In this document: one piece after another, positions 1 to 8,358 of the stretch
Numbering within the stretch: the first letter of the stretch is position 1
How the letters are laid out: every line of letters begins with the position of its first letter
Source of the DNA: Erwinia sp. S63
GTDB lineage: Bacteria > Pseudomonadota > Gammaproteobacteria > Enterobacterales > Enterobacteriaceae
Direction of reading: 5' to 3'
NCBI RefSeq assembly: GCF_016625195.1
Contig: NZ_JACVUP010000010.1
Location: 124,001 to 188,000, forward strand
DNA length: 64,000 nucleotides
Program-made: the position numbers and the translations under genes
Notes under the pieces: model-generated
The model's database searches: none
Told to the model about the DNA's origin: nothing
What the model saw: the letters and a program-made list of their open reading frames with translations, nothing else

Positions 1-1
1 C

Positions 2-1579
2 AGTCATGATGATTACAACTATTTGCAATCCAATGCCGACTTATCCGCCACCAAACAGGTCAGCCAGTCCGGCGCACCTGAGACGAATAAATTCGTCGAA
101 TGGCCGGGGCGTTATCCCATTCAGGGCGATGGCAGCCACTACGCACAGATCCGTCAGCAGGAACACAGCGCAGGACAAAAACAGATAACCGGCGTTGGCG
201 ATGCTTTTGGTCTGGCACCGGGTTACACCTTCACACTCTGCATGGCGCCGCGTGCCGAAGATGAAGGCCAGTCGTTTCTGATCACCGCTGTGGACTATCA
301 CCTGGAAGAGAACAGTTACGCCAGCAACGATGAGGACCGTACCCTTCACCGTTTTAGCTTTAGCGTCGTGCCGGCAACGGTGACGTGGCGACCTGCGCGC
401 GTCACGCCCTGGCCGCGCACTTCCGGCCCTCAAACTGCAATGGTGATCAAAGCCGATGATGCCACGAAAGGCGATGGGGAACATATCTCCACCGACACGC
501 ACGGTCGCGTGCGAGTGAAGTTTTTGTGGTTTAAAGCCGCGGATGAAACCCAACTCCACTCCTGCTGGCTGCGCGTTTCCAGTGCATGGGCAGGTAGCCA
601 GTACGGGGCATATCAGATCCCACGCGTGGGTGAAGAAGTGGTGGTGGATTTCATCAACGGCGACCCGCACATGCCGGTAGTGGTGGGACGCGTCTACAAC
701 GATCTGCAAACCCAGCCAGTCTCCGAAAGCAGCATCACGGAGAGTAGCACCAGCGACATCTCCGATGGCGATCAAGTGGTTGCAGAAAGTGCCAGCGAAT
801 GGAATTACGCCAAAAGCGGCTTCTGGACCCGCACCATCGGTAGCCAGGACGTCAATGATGGTCATTTCCTGTCGTTTGACGACACCGAAGGCGATCAGTC
901 CGTTGACCTGCATTCCGCCAACAAAATGAACCTTTCGGCAAAAGGTGCGGTGAAAATTTTCTCAGAGCAAACCGGTGAGGATGCCATTAAGGTCTGGTCG
1001 CCAGGCCAGGTCTACATTCAGAGCGCGGATACTCTGAGCACCTCCGCCCCCACGCAAAAGCAGGCCGTGAGGGGGACGTTTTACACGGTGACGGGGGCGA
1101 ACTTCACCACTAACGGCATCGTGTTGACCATCAACGGCGTCAATGGCGTGATCACCGCCACCGAGTTCAGCGCCAAAGGGTTCGTGATGGAGTATGGCCA
1201 GATAAAACACACGCGCAACCATTCTGAATTCAAGAAAAACAACAATGAAATTAAGACCGTTAACTATCAGCTCGTTTTCGCGTCGCTGATCTCTATCCTG
1301 AACGGTGGAGGGGGCGGCGTGGGCGCCACGGCGGATGGGGCGCTGCAAAACCAATTGCAGAAACTAAAAGACAAAATGTCGCTGGGTAAAAAGAGCAGAA
1401 CACCCGCGCGTGAGGAAGGCACACCACTGGAAGAGGTACCGCCAATGCCGACGCGCCCGGCTCCTGCACCGCCCAGCACCGCTTCAGCCCGTTCATCAAC
1501 CGACAGTTTTTCCACTGCGCGTGAATCGGTCGCCAGTTCATCAAGTTCGGGCTCAGGCAGTTCCGGGGGAGCGGCCTGA
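2..1579 (+). CDS. vgrG: T6SS spike protein VgrG, 3' part (5' end outside window)
   Basis: VgrG trimers form the tip of the T6SS needle. The reading frame is open from base 2, so the gene starts before the window and only about 525 C-terminal residues are seen. The visible part begins in the gp27-like region and contains the gp5-like OB-fold: HGRVRVKFLW, WLRVSSAWAG and the family signature PRVGEEVVVDFINGDPHMP, followed by GRVYND. A beta-rich gp5 C-terminal stretch follows (about 270-380). The last 70 residues are a Lys/Pro/Ser-rich tail with no recognisable toxin fold, probably a linker or docking surface. It starts a same-strand module whose products (DUF2169, pentapeptide, DUF3540, PAAR-like) are typical spike accessories. 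No structural tss genes lie in the window. Confidence 0.95.
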   Translation, partial: SHDDYNYLQSNADLSATKQVSQSGAPETNKFVEWPGRYPIQGDGSHYAQIRQQEHSAGQKQITGVGDAFGLAPGYTFTLCMAPRAEDEGQSFLITAVDYHLEENSYASNDEDRTLHRFSFSVVPATVTWRPARVTPWPRTSGPQTAMVIKADDATKGDGEHISTDTHGRVRVKFLWFKAADETQLHSCWLRVSSAWAGSQYGAYQIPRVGEEVVVDFINGDPHMPVVVGRVYNDLQTQPVSESSITESSTSDISDGDQVVAESASEWNYAKSGFWTRTIGSQDVNDGHFLSFDDTEGDQSVDLHSANKMNLSAKGAVKIFSEQTGEDAIKVWSPGQVYIQSADTLSTSAPTQKQAVRGTFYTVTGANFTTNGIVLTINGVNGVITATEFSAKGFVMEYGQIKHTRNHSEFKKNNNEIKTVNYQLVFASLISILNGGGGGVGATADGALQNQLQKLKDKMSLGKKSRTPAREEGTPLEEVPPMPTRPAPAPPSTASARSSTDSFSTARESVASSSSSGSGSSGGAA

Positions 1580-1587
1580 GCCCGATC

Positions 1588-4068
1588 ATGAAAATCATCA
1601 AACCCCAACGCATCAGCCTGATTACCCGTCCATACCGCTGGCAGCAACAGCACCAGCTGGGCGTCACGCTGATGGCTATGATCGATATGGGAGCGCTGCC
1701 ACGACTGCTCACCGAGCAAGCTCTGTGGGAACTGGCGGCCACCGAGCTACAATCGCCAGATGGCGTATTGGATCTGGGGTTGCCCAAGCAGCATCCTGAG
1801 TTCCTCGCGAGTGGCTATGCGTTTGCGCCCGTCAGTTCACCCGTGCAATGTCAGGTGCGCATCCAGGTGGGTGACATCGCCAAAACGCTGCAGGTATCAG
1901 GAGAGCGCGACTGGCAGGACGATGTGCCGGGTCAGCCGCAGCCTTTTCAGCGCATCCCGCTCGACTGGCCGCACGCTTTTGGCGGTGCCGCTGAGGCGGA
2001 AAATCCAGTCGGCATGTCGCTGCCGCAGGTGGAAGCCCACGAGCACCCCATCACACACCGCCATCAACATCCGCATCCCGCCAGTTTCAACGCGGTGCCC
2101 TTCACCTCCCCTCGCCGTTTCGCCCTGCTCGGCAAAGAATTTGATGATCGCTGGATGAAATTCGAGTATCCCGGTTTTGCGCGCGATACTGACTGGCGTG
2201 TCTTTAACCAGGCGCAGATCGATCAATGGTGGCCGGATCGCGATGCCTTGCCGCCCGGCGCGACCTGGCATATTGAAAATATGCATCCGCTGCAGCCACA
2301 GCAGCAAGGCGTGTTACCGCTCTGGCAAGGCCGCTGTTTTATCACGCGTCTCACTGCCGCCGGTGAGGTGTTTGAAGAGATCGCTCTGCGTGCCACTACG
2401 CTGCATTTCTTCCCGCATTGCGAGCGCATCATCATGATGTGGCAAGGGTGCGCCCCAATCCAGGAAGATGATGCAGCCGACGTCGATACCTTACTGGCCG
2501 CGCTGGAACCCATTACTCAGCCGCGCAACGCAGAGTACTACCAGCAGTTAGTGCAGCAGCGTAACGATCCCGAGCGCTCTGTGTTGCTTGCCTTGCGCGA
2601 CAGCGAATTGTTGCCCGCTGGCAGCGTGATTGAAGATGATCAGACTCTGCCGCCGCTGAGTCCGGTTGAAGAGAACCTCAACAGCTGGCAACGCATTCAG
2701 CGAGAGCAGCAGCGCCAGGAATTTGCTGCCAACGGTATCAATATTGACGACAGAGTGCCGGAACAGCAGCGTCCTGCGCCGATACCCATGGAAGATCTTC
2801 ATGCCTATCTCGCCATGCAAGAGAGCAAGGCACAGCAGCTGATCAATCAATATGAAGATGCGCAGCATCAGCAGGATACCGATGCCGCGTTTGCGCCCTC
2901 TTCCCCCGCTATCGAGCATTATCGTACACAGCAAGCCAACTTTGCGCATGATGCTGACTACCTGCACTCCAGCGACAAACAGCGCGCGTTTAGCCAGCAG
3001 GCGATGCTGGACAACTACCGTTTTACCGCACACCATTTATCAGCGCCGCAGCGTATGACACCGGCACAATCCGCCCTGGCGCGCCAGTCGGTACAGGCAC
3101 GTCAGGGCGATTGCCGCCAGATGGATTTGACCGGTGCAGACCTTTCACATCTCGATTTGCGCGGCACGGATTTCACTGGCGCGCTGCTGGAAAACGTCGA
3201 TTTTTCACATTGCCAACTCGATGGTTGCATTTTCAGTAACGCGATCCTGACGCGCGCAGAACTAAACGCCTGCTCAGCCACCGAATGCGCCTTCGACCAT
3301 ACCGCGCTGGCGCTGGCGCAGTGTCATCACAGCGATTTTACCGGTTCGATCTTCACGCAGATTGAATGCAGCGAGTGGGTGATGGAGCACTGCATTTTGG
3401 ATAGCACCCACATCATCGACGTGATGTTTAACAATGTCAGCTTCGCGCACTGCCGCTTTCAACACGCCACACTCGAATCCTGCCATTTCACGGAACTGAC
3501 CCTGCAGGCGCTGGATTTCAGCGCAGCGATACTCAGGCAGATTTACTTTGTGCAAAGCAACCTGTTCGCACTCTGTTTCCGCAAGGCCTCGTTGACGGCG
3601 GTAGGCTGGGTCGATTGCCAGGCACCTGAAATCGACTTTCACAGCGCAACACTGCAGACCTGTTTATTTGTCTCTGGCACCCGGCTGCCGCGCGCGGATT
3701 TCCGCTGCGCCACACTGACACAGTGCAATTTACGAGAGACAGAACTGCCGCATGCGCATTTTATCCAGGCAACGCTGGTGAACAGCGACCTCAGTGAAGC
3801 TGATTGCACACAGGCGGATATGCGGCAAATGCAGGCCAGCGAATGTCAGTTTGTGCGCACCCGTTTTAATCAGGCTCAGCTGCAGGACAGCAATTTCAGC
3901 GGGGCGTTTCTCTCCAAAGCGCTCCTGCTGGGTTGCGATTTGCGCGGCTGCAATCTGTTTCGCGCTGACCTTGCAATGACGCTGCTCGATGGGGATACCC
4001 GTTTTGATGACGCCTGGACCAATGAAATGAAAATTGTGCCGCAGCGTGAACAGGAACAGCCGTTATGA
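1588..4068 (+). CDS. DUF2169 domain protein with C-terminal pentapeptide repeats (T6SS accessory)
   Basis: 826 residues. The first ~290 residues match the DUF2169 family, which is found beside VgrG and is thought to act as an adaptor loading cargo onto the spike (family knowledge). It carries conserved WPHAFGG and RFALLGKEFDDRW-type segments. A Gln-rich, probably extended linker spans about 350-480. From about residue 505 to 810 there are tandem pentapeptide repeats of A(D/N)LXX type (MDLTGADLSHLDLRGTDF and later), predicted to form a right-handed quadrilateral beta-helix. The start lies 8 bp after the vgrG stop and the 3' end overlaps the next gene by 4 bp (ATGA), so translation is probably coupled. 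Whether the repeat domain is toxic, protective or structural cannot be read from sequence. Confidence 0.88.
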   Translation: MKIIKPQRISLITRPYRWQQQHQLGVTLMAMIDMGALPRLLTEQALWELAATELQSPDGVLDLGLPKQHPEFLASGYAFAPVSSPVQCQVRIQVGDIAKTLQVSGERDWQDDVPGQPQPFQRIPLDWPHAFGGAAEAENPVGMSLPQVEAHEHPITHRHQHPHPASFNAVPFTSPRRFALLGKEFDDRWMKFEYPGFARDTDWRVFNQAQIDQWWPDRDALPPGATWHIENMHPLQPQQQGVLPLWQGRCFITRLTAAGEVFEEIALRATTLHFFPHCERIIMMWQGCAPIQEDDAADVDTLLAALEPITQPRNAEYYQQLVQQRNDPERSVLLALRDSELLPAGSVIEDDQTLPPLSPVEENLNSWQRIQREQQRQEFAANGINIDDRVPEQQRPAPIPMEDLHAYLAMQESKAQQLINQYEDAQHQQDTDAAFAPSSPAIEHYRTQQANFAHDADYLHSSDKQRAFSQQAMLDNYRFTAHHLSAPQRMTPAQSALARQSVQARQGDCRQMDLTGADLSHLDLRGTDFTGALLENVDFSHCQLDGCIFSNAILTRAELNACSATECAFDHTALALAQCHHSDFTGSIFTQIECSEWVMEHCILDSTHIIDVMFNNVSFAHCRFQHATLESCHFTELTLQALDFSAAILRQIYFVQSNLFALCFRKASLTAVGWVDCQAPEIDFHSATLQTCLFVSGTRLPRADFRCATLTQCNLRETELPHAHFIQATLVNSDLSEADCTQADMRQMQASECQFVRTRFNQAQLQDSNFSGAFLSKALLLGCDLRGCNLFRADLAMTLLDGDTRFDDAWTNEMKIVPQREQEQPL

Positions 4069-5144
4069 AGACGCCAGACGAGGTGCAACGCGCCATCAAA
4101 CGCGGCGAGATCATTGAGGATGTCACGCTGAATCATCATGATTTTAGCGGTCTGGACCTGGCCGGCGGCTGCTTTGTCGGGGTGGATTTGACCGGCGCGC
4201 GCTTTAGCGGCTGCAACCTGCATGAAACCCAGTTTAGTGAATGCAACTTACGCGGCAGCGATTTTAGCGGCTTGTCGATGCAGCAGACGTTTTTTAATCA
4301 ATGCATGATGACCGGCGCGCTGTTCACGCAATGCGAACTGGCCGAATGCCTGTTCAATGGTTGCCAGCTGGATGAAAGCCAGTTCACCGAAAGCGTGCAG
4401 GTGCAAACGCAATTTATCAGCGGTTCACTCAATGACAGCCACTTCCATCAGGCCGGCATGAAGCAATGCGCCTTCACAGACGTCACGCTGCGCAACGCAC
4501 AACTCAGCGCAACGCTGTGCGAGCAAATCACCTTTATGAACAGCGATCTGCGCAGCACGCAGTTTACGAAAGCGGAAATAACGCTGAGTACCTTTTTCGC
4601 CTGCGATTTGCGCCTGCAAAATTTCGCCGAACTCGCTTTCCATCAGTGCCAGTTTACCGACAGTCAGCTTGCTGGCGTGAACTTCCATCGCGCAACACTG
4701 ACGCAATGCAATTTCATGAATGCTGATCTTCACCAGGCAACCTTGACGCACTGCAACGCCAGCCAGTGCTTGTTCAATGCGGCAGACCTGACGGGCAGTG
4801 ATTGTCGCTACAGCAACTTCTCCCACACCAACTTTACGGCTGCGACGCTGACCGGCTGCGATGTCAGTCACAGCAATTTGCAGCATGGCATTTTGCAGAG
4901 GGCGAATGCCGTTCAGGCGCAATTTGTCGGTTGCACGCTTAATTACGCCGATTGTTCTTACGCGCAGTTGGATGAGGCGCAATTCAGCGATAGCGCGTTT
5001 GAGCATACGCTGCTGCATCGCGCCAGCCTTGAACAGAGCCACTTCACGTCGCGACACGGCATCATCGAAAAAGATGAAGCGTTATATGAGGTTGAGGAGT
5101 GGAGTGCCAAACGCGCACAACCATCACAGGCGCGAGATCAATAG
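4065..5144 (+). CDS. Pentapeptide repeat protein of T6SS module
   Basis: 359 residues, nearly all pentapeptide repeats from about residue 25 to 330 (units such as DFSGLDLAGGCF, NLRGSDFSGL, DLTGSDCRYSNF). Many central positions are F, L or C, as expected for a quadrilateral beta-helix. There is no signal peptide and no transmembrane segment. It overlaps the preceding DUF2169-pentapeptide gene by 4 bp and is followed at 40 bp by the DUF3540 gene. This order (VgrG, DUF2169-PPR, PPR, DUF3540, PAAR-like) recurs in proteobacterial T6SS islands. The role is unproven: it could be an extension of the spike, a chaperone or an effector. The short C-terminal charged tail is not repeat-like. Confidence 0.85.
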   Translation: MKTPDEVQRAIKRGEIIEDVTLNHHDFSGLDLAGGCFVGVDLTGARFSGCNLHETQFSECNLRGSDFSGLSMQQTFFNQCMMTGALFTQCELAECLFNGCQLDESQFTESVQVQTQFISGSLNDSHFHQAGMKQCAFTDVTLRNAQLSATLCEQITFMNSDLRSTQFTKAEITLSTFFACDLRLQNFAELAFHQCQFTDSQLAGVNFHRATLTQCNFMNADLHQATLTHCNASQCLFNAADLTGSDCRYSNFSHTNFTAATLTGCDVSHSNLQHGILQRANAVQAQFVGCTLNYADCSYAQLDEAQFSDSAFEHTLLHRASLEQSHFTSRHGIIEKDEALYEVEEWSAKRAQPSQARDQ

Positions 5145-5184
5145 TCAAAGACCGCCAGCGCACCGCTAACTGAGAGATTTTACG

Positions 5185-5790
5185 ATGAATGAAGCCAACG
5201 CTTTTGCTTTACCGTTACATCCACCCGCTCAAACTCAGGGTGAGGTGGTGGCGATCCAGACTGACGGCACGTTTTGGGTTGCGATAGAGGGCCGCCGTTG
5301 GCTGACGCAACGCGCAGCCAGCTGTTTGCTGACACCCGACGTCGGCGATATCGTGCTGTTGATGACTGTCGAACAACAGCTATGGTTGCTTGCCGTGCTC
5401 ACGCGCGCCCACCCGACACAAGCTGCTCATCTTCATTGCGACAGCGATCTGCATCTCTCCTCGGCCGGAACGTTGCAGTTGAGCAGCCCGCAGTTCAAGC
5501 TCAACGCCGCTCAAGGCACATGCGACATTGACGAGCTGAAATACCATGGCAAGTCTGTTTCGGCGTGGGTCAACGTCGGGCGCTTCTTTGGCAAGCAGTG
5601 TGAAAGCATCTGGGAAAGTGTCAGCCAGTTCAGCCAGCGCCTGCTGCGCAAAACCGCACAGTGTGAACAGGTGCGCGCCGGGCAGCTGGACGTGAAAACG
5701 GAAGACTTCACCCGTTTGCATGCCAAAAACACCTTCATCAGCAGCAAAACGCTGACCCGCATGGACGCCAAACAAATTCATATGGGTTAA
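5185..5790 (+). CDS. DUF3540 domain protein (T6SS module)
   Basis: 201 residues, preceded by a GAGAG ribosome-binding site at normal spacing. The N-terminal ~75 residues resemble a small beta-barrel (GEVVAIQTDGTFWVAIEGRRWLTQRAASCLLTPDVGDIVLLM), similar in layout to an OB-fold spike segment. The C-terminal half has short beta-repeats (HLHCDSDLHLSSAGTLQLSSPQFKLNA, then KTEDFTRLHAKNTFISSKTL) reminiscent of the gp5 beta-helix. DUF3540 proteins are encoded between pentapeptide and PAAR-like genes in T6SS clusters, so a role in spike assembly is inferred from context. No enzymatic motif is visible. Confidence 0.82.
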   Translation: MNEANAFALPLHPPAQTQGEVVAIQTDGTFWVAIEGRRWLTQRAASCLLTPDVGDIVLLMTVEQQLWLLAVLTRAHPTQAAHLHCDSDLHLSSAGTLQLSSPQFKLNAAQGTCDIDELKYHGKSVSAWVNVGRFFGKQCESIWESVSQFSQRLLRKTAQCEQVRAGQLDVKTEDFTRLHAKNTFISSKTLTRMDAKQIHMG

Positions 5791-5803
5791 CGGAGGAATC
5801 GCT

Positions 5804-6184
5804 ATGTTTGCTAATTGTCAGCGTGGTGGCATCGACCAGGCGGTCGGAGATGTGTGTAAAACGCCGCCCCCGGTTACGTTTGTGAATATTGGCAGCGGCG
5901 CGATGTCGGTGCCGACGGCGCCCACCGTGTTGTTTGCAGGAATGCCCGCGCACAATCTAACCACCATCACGCCGAAAACACAGGGTGATGAAGCGGGCGT
6001 GTTAGGTGGCGTAATCTCCAACGTGATCATGGGGCCATCGCGCCATCTCACCGGCTGTACCACCGTGCTATTGCAAGGTGCCCCCGCCACGCGCATGACC
6101 AGTACCACCCTGCAAAACCTGAATAATGCGCCAGGCGTGCGTATAGTGCCTAGTCAGACCATTGTTTCGCTGCTGGCCCGCTAG
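5804..6184 (+). CDS. PAAR-like DUF4150 protein (spike tip)
   Basis: 126 residues behind a strong GGAGG site. It is Gly/Pro/Thr/Val rich and carries the DUF4150/PAAR-like pattern: CQRGGIDQAVGDVCKTPPP near the N-terminus, then VPTAPTVLFAGMPAHNLTTITPKTQGDEAG and GGVISNVIMGPSRHLTGCTTVLLQGAPATRMTS. PAAR-like proteins cap the VgrG trimer and often carry effectors (family knowledge). This one ends soon after the cap domain, so it has no fused toxin. It is the last gene of the tight T6SS block; the next gene is 108 bp downstream. Confidence 0.88.
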   Translation: MFANCQRGGIDQAVGDVCKTPPPVTFVNIGSGAMSVPTAPTVLFAGMPAHNLTTITPKTQGDEAGVLGGVISNVIMGPSRHLTGCTTVLLQGAPATRMTSTTLQNLNNAPGVRIVPSQTIVSLLAR

Positions 6185-6292
6185 CGGTAGTCTGTAGACG
6201 TTGTCTTCGGCTCGGTTGATGCCCTTTAAGGCGCTGGCTTGAAAGTGCATTTGGTGGCTATTGGATACCGTTGATTCAATTAAGGGGATGGA

Positions 6293-6595
6293 GTGCAACC
6301 AGAAGAAATCGACATCCTCATGAAGGATAAAACAGATTTTAATAAGCGACTGAAGTTAATAGCTTTCTTGAAAGAACAGAAAAGCGATCTCTGCATCGAA
6401 GCGCTGCAATATCTGTTGAAAAATGATGTGGTCTACAAAGTAAGGCTGGCAGCCTGGCAAGTATTGAATGAGAAAGGTGTGCCGTGCAGCGAACCGGTGG
6501 CGCGCCCACGTTATGCTGTTGTTCTGGAGAAAACTCTAGCCAGGTTAAAACGTTTTGGCGTGTGGTTAATGGATATCACCGAAGGTTTTAGATGA
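6293..6595 (+). CDS. Small helical-repeat protein of unknown function, possible orphan immunity protein
   Basis: 100 residues with a GTG start supported by AAGGGGATG directly upstream. The protein is predicted helical. The segment RLKLIAFLKEQKSDLCIEALQYLLKNDVVYKVRLAAWQVLNE looks like a pair of HEAT-type repeats. There is no signal peptide or membrane segment. It sits at the 3' end of the T6SS spike module where effector/immunity genes usually lie, but no toxin gene precedes it. An orphan immunity gene left after toxin loss is plausible but unproven. I do not recognise a named family with certainty. Confidence 0.55.
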   Translation: MQPEEIDILMKDKTDFNKRLKLIAFLKEQKSDLCIEALQYLLKNDVVYKVRLAAWQVLNEKGVPCSEPVARPRYAVVLEKTLARLKRFGVWLMDITEGFR

Positions 6596-6688
6596 TGTGG
6601 GCGAGAGCAGGCTTTCTCACTCACCTGCGCTAAACACCGCAATTTGCCCTGACTTTCCCTCTCTGATAGCGAGATTTTCTCGTCGTTT

Positions 6689-6704
6689 TGTATCGCAGTG
6701 TATC
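6689..6704 (+). promoter_or_regulatory. Candidate response-regulator site (direct repeat TGTATC-N4-TGTATC)
   Basis: Two identical TGTATC hexamers start 10 bp apart, one helical turn, the arrangement usual for OmpR-family regulators. The site is about 110 bp before the DUF6130 gene. A near-identical repeat lies before the second hydrolase operon at 10402-10417, and the two-component genes sit between them. Confidence 0.45.
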
Positions 6705-6813
6705 TGTCTGCTGCACGCATACACCGCGTTGCACAACCCGCCGTTCTGAACATATCCCACGTACATTGCCGTGTTCTTCTGTACGCACTTAACAACTGCG
6801 TAGAGATAACCCG

Positions 6814-7275
6814 ATGTTAACCCGACTCCTGATTTCATCTTTCCTGATGGCCGCTTCGGCGACCTGTGCCTGGGCCGAAAAACTCAACGGCCTCGGCGCC
6901 GCAGATGTGCTGGGCGCCGCCGCCGTGGCACCACTCGATAATCCACAGCCTCCGGCGAAATTGGTCGTAGATGCGCCGTTAGCGGGCCCGCTGCGCAAGG
7001 GCGCGGTGTTCATCCAATATCGTGCTGAAAACCTGCGTATTGAGCCGGTTTTCGGTCCCGAAGCGCTTAAGGTGACACCACGCATCGGCCATATCCACGT
7101 GATCGTTGATAGCAACCCGTGGCACTGGGCGGATACCAGCGGCGAACCGATCATTTTGGTTGGACTGCCCGCTGGGCCACACAAGGTGACGATTATTCTC
7201 GCCGATCCCACGCATAAACCTATCGATAGCAAAACCATTCACTTCATCGTGCCTGCGCAAGCTGCACATCATTGA
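6814..7275 (+). CDS. DUF6130 family exported protein
   Basis: 153 residues with a clear Sec signal peptide (LLISSFLMAASATCAWA, cleavage near residue 21). The mature part contains HIHVIVDSNPWHWADTSGEPI and LVGLPAGPHKVTIILADPTHKPI, characteristic of the DUF6130 family, which looks like a small beta-sandwich. The His-rich HIHV...WHW motif may bind a metal (inference). It is the first gene of an operon with the following exported alpha/beta hydrolase (18 bp gap). About 218 bp of non-coding DNA precede it, containing a candidate regulator site. Confidence 0.8.
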   Translation: MLTRLLISSFLMAASATCAWAEKLNGLGAADVLGAAAVAPLDNPQPPAKLVVDAPLAGPLRKGAVFIQYRAENLRIEPVFGPEALKVTPRIGHIHVIVDSNPWHWADTSGEPIILVGLPAGPHKVTIILADPTHKPIDSKTIHFIVPAQAAHH

Positions 7276-7293
7276 TTATTTGAGGAAAACATT

Positions 7294-8289
7294 ATGAAAA
7301 AAATCTTCCGCCAATCGCTGCTGGCCGCACTGGTGTTAACCGCAACGACCTCTGCCTTTGCCGCCACCTCAACGGAAACGGATTACGCTGCCGCTTTTAA
7401 TACTATTCATCAGGTGAAAGCAGGCGTGCTAAACGTTGGTTATGTCGATATCGGTCCACGCGATGGGCAGGCCGTGATTCTGCTGCATGGCTGGCCGTAT
7501 GACATCCAAAGCTATGCCAGCGTCGCGCCACAACTGGCGGCTAAGGGTTATCGCGTCATCGTGCCTTATCTGCGCGGATACGGCACTACGCATTTCCTCT
7601 CCGATAAAACCCCGCGCAATGGCCAGCCTTCGGCACTGGCTGCCGACACGGTGGCATTGATGGATGCGCTGGGCATCAAACAGGCGGTGTTTGGCGGCTT
7701 CGACTGGGGCGCACGCACGGCAGATATTGTGGCGGCACTCTGGCCTGAACGCGTGAAAGCATTGGTCTCGGTGAGCGGTTATCTGATCAGCAGCCAGGAC
7801 GTTGGCAGGAAAGCTTTACCGCCGCAGGCGGAATTGCAGTGGTGGTATCAGTTCTATTTCGCCACTGAACGCGGCGCGCAAGGCTATGCGAAGAACACCC
7901 ATGATTTTGCCAAACTGATTTGGCAACAAGCCTCACCGAGCTGGAAATTCAGTGATGCCACCTTCAACGTGAGTGCTAAAGCGCTGGATAATCCCGATCA
8001 GGTAGCGGTGACCCTCAGCAACTACCGCTGGCGCCTTGGCCTGGAAAAAGGCGAGCAAAAGTATGATGCTTATGAGAAAAAGTTAGCCTCCTTGCCGGTG
8101 ATTAGCGTGCCAACGATTACCATTGAAGGAGACAACAACGGTGCGCCACATCCGGCACCGCAGGCGTATCGCGCCAAATTCAGCGGCAAATATGAGCATC
8201 GGACGTTCACCGGCAACATCGGACATAATCCACCAGCGGAAGATCCGCAGGACTTTGTCAAAGCGGTGATCGATGCCGCTGCGCTGTAA
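7294..8289 (+). CDS. Exported alpha/beta hydrolase with Asp nucleophile (epoxide hydrolase-like)
   Basis: 331 residues with a signal peptide ending at SAFA (about residue 24), so probably periplasmic. Fold markers: HGWPYD oxyanion region (about 64-69), RGYG, and nucleophile elbow G-F-D-W-G-A with Asp near residue 137 instead of Ser. A catalytic His is likely in GHNPPAEDP near 309. An Asp nucleophile is typical of epoxide hydrolases and haloalkane dehalogenases; HGWP plus a cap region around 190-250 (WWYQFYFATERG) fits epoxide hydrolase better. The substrate is unknown. The gene lies between the DUF6130 gene and a two-component system, which suggests induction by an envelope stress or xenobiotic. 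Confidence 0.85.
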   Translation: MKKIFRQSLLAALVLTATTSAFAATSTETDYAAAFNTIHQVKAGVLNVGYVDIGPRDGQAVILLHGWPYDIQSYASVAPQLAAKGYRVIVPYLRGYGTTHFLSDKTPRNGQPSALAADTVALMDALGIKQAVFGGFDWGARTADIVAALWPERVKALVSVSGYLISSQDVGRKALPPQAELQWWYQFYFATERGAQGYAKNTHDFAKLIWQQASPSWKFSDATFNVSAKALDNPDQVAVTLSNYRWRLGLEKGEQKYDAYEKKLASLPVISVPTITIEGDNNGAPHPAPQAYRAKFSGKYEHRTFTGNIGHNPPAEDPQDFVKAVIDAAAL

Positions 8290-8303
8290 CAATGATTTTT
8301 CAG

Positions 8304-8332
8304 GGCCGGTATCCATGATGCCGGTCTTTTTT
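8304..8332 (+). terminator. Rho-independent terminator after hydrolase gene
   Basis: GGCCGGTAT and ATGCCGGTC form a stem (one G-U pair) around CCATG, followed by six T. It lies 15 bp after the hydrolase stop and 16 bp before the response-regulator ribosome-binding site, so the two-component genes may depend on read-through or a promoter within the stem region. Confidence 0.75.
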
Positions 8333-8358
8333 GCGTAGTTTGAAAACAGGAGGTTGTT

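Noticed and set aside
41..913. Long minus-strand open frame opposite vgrG
   Set aside because: It lies fully antisense to a strongly conserved VgrG frame, is rich in His/Arg/Ala as expected of an antisense shadow, and has no ribosome-binding site.
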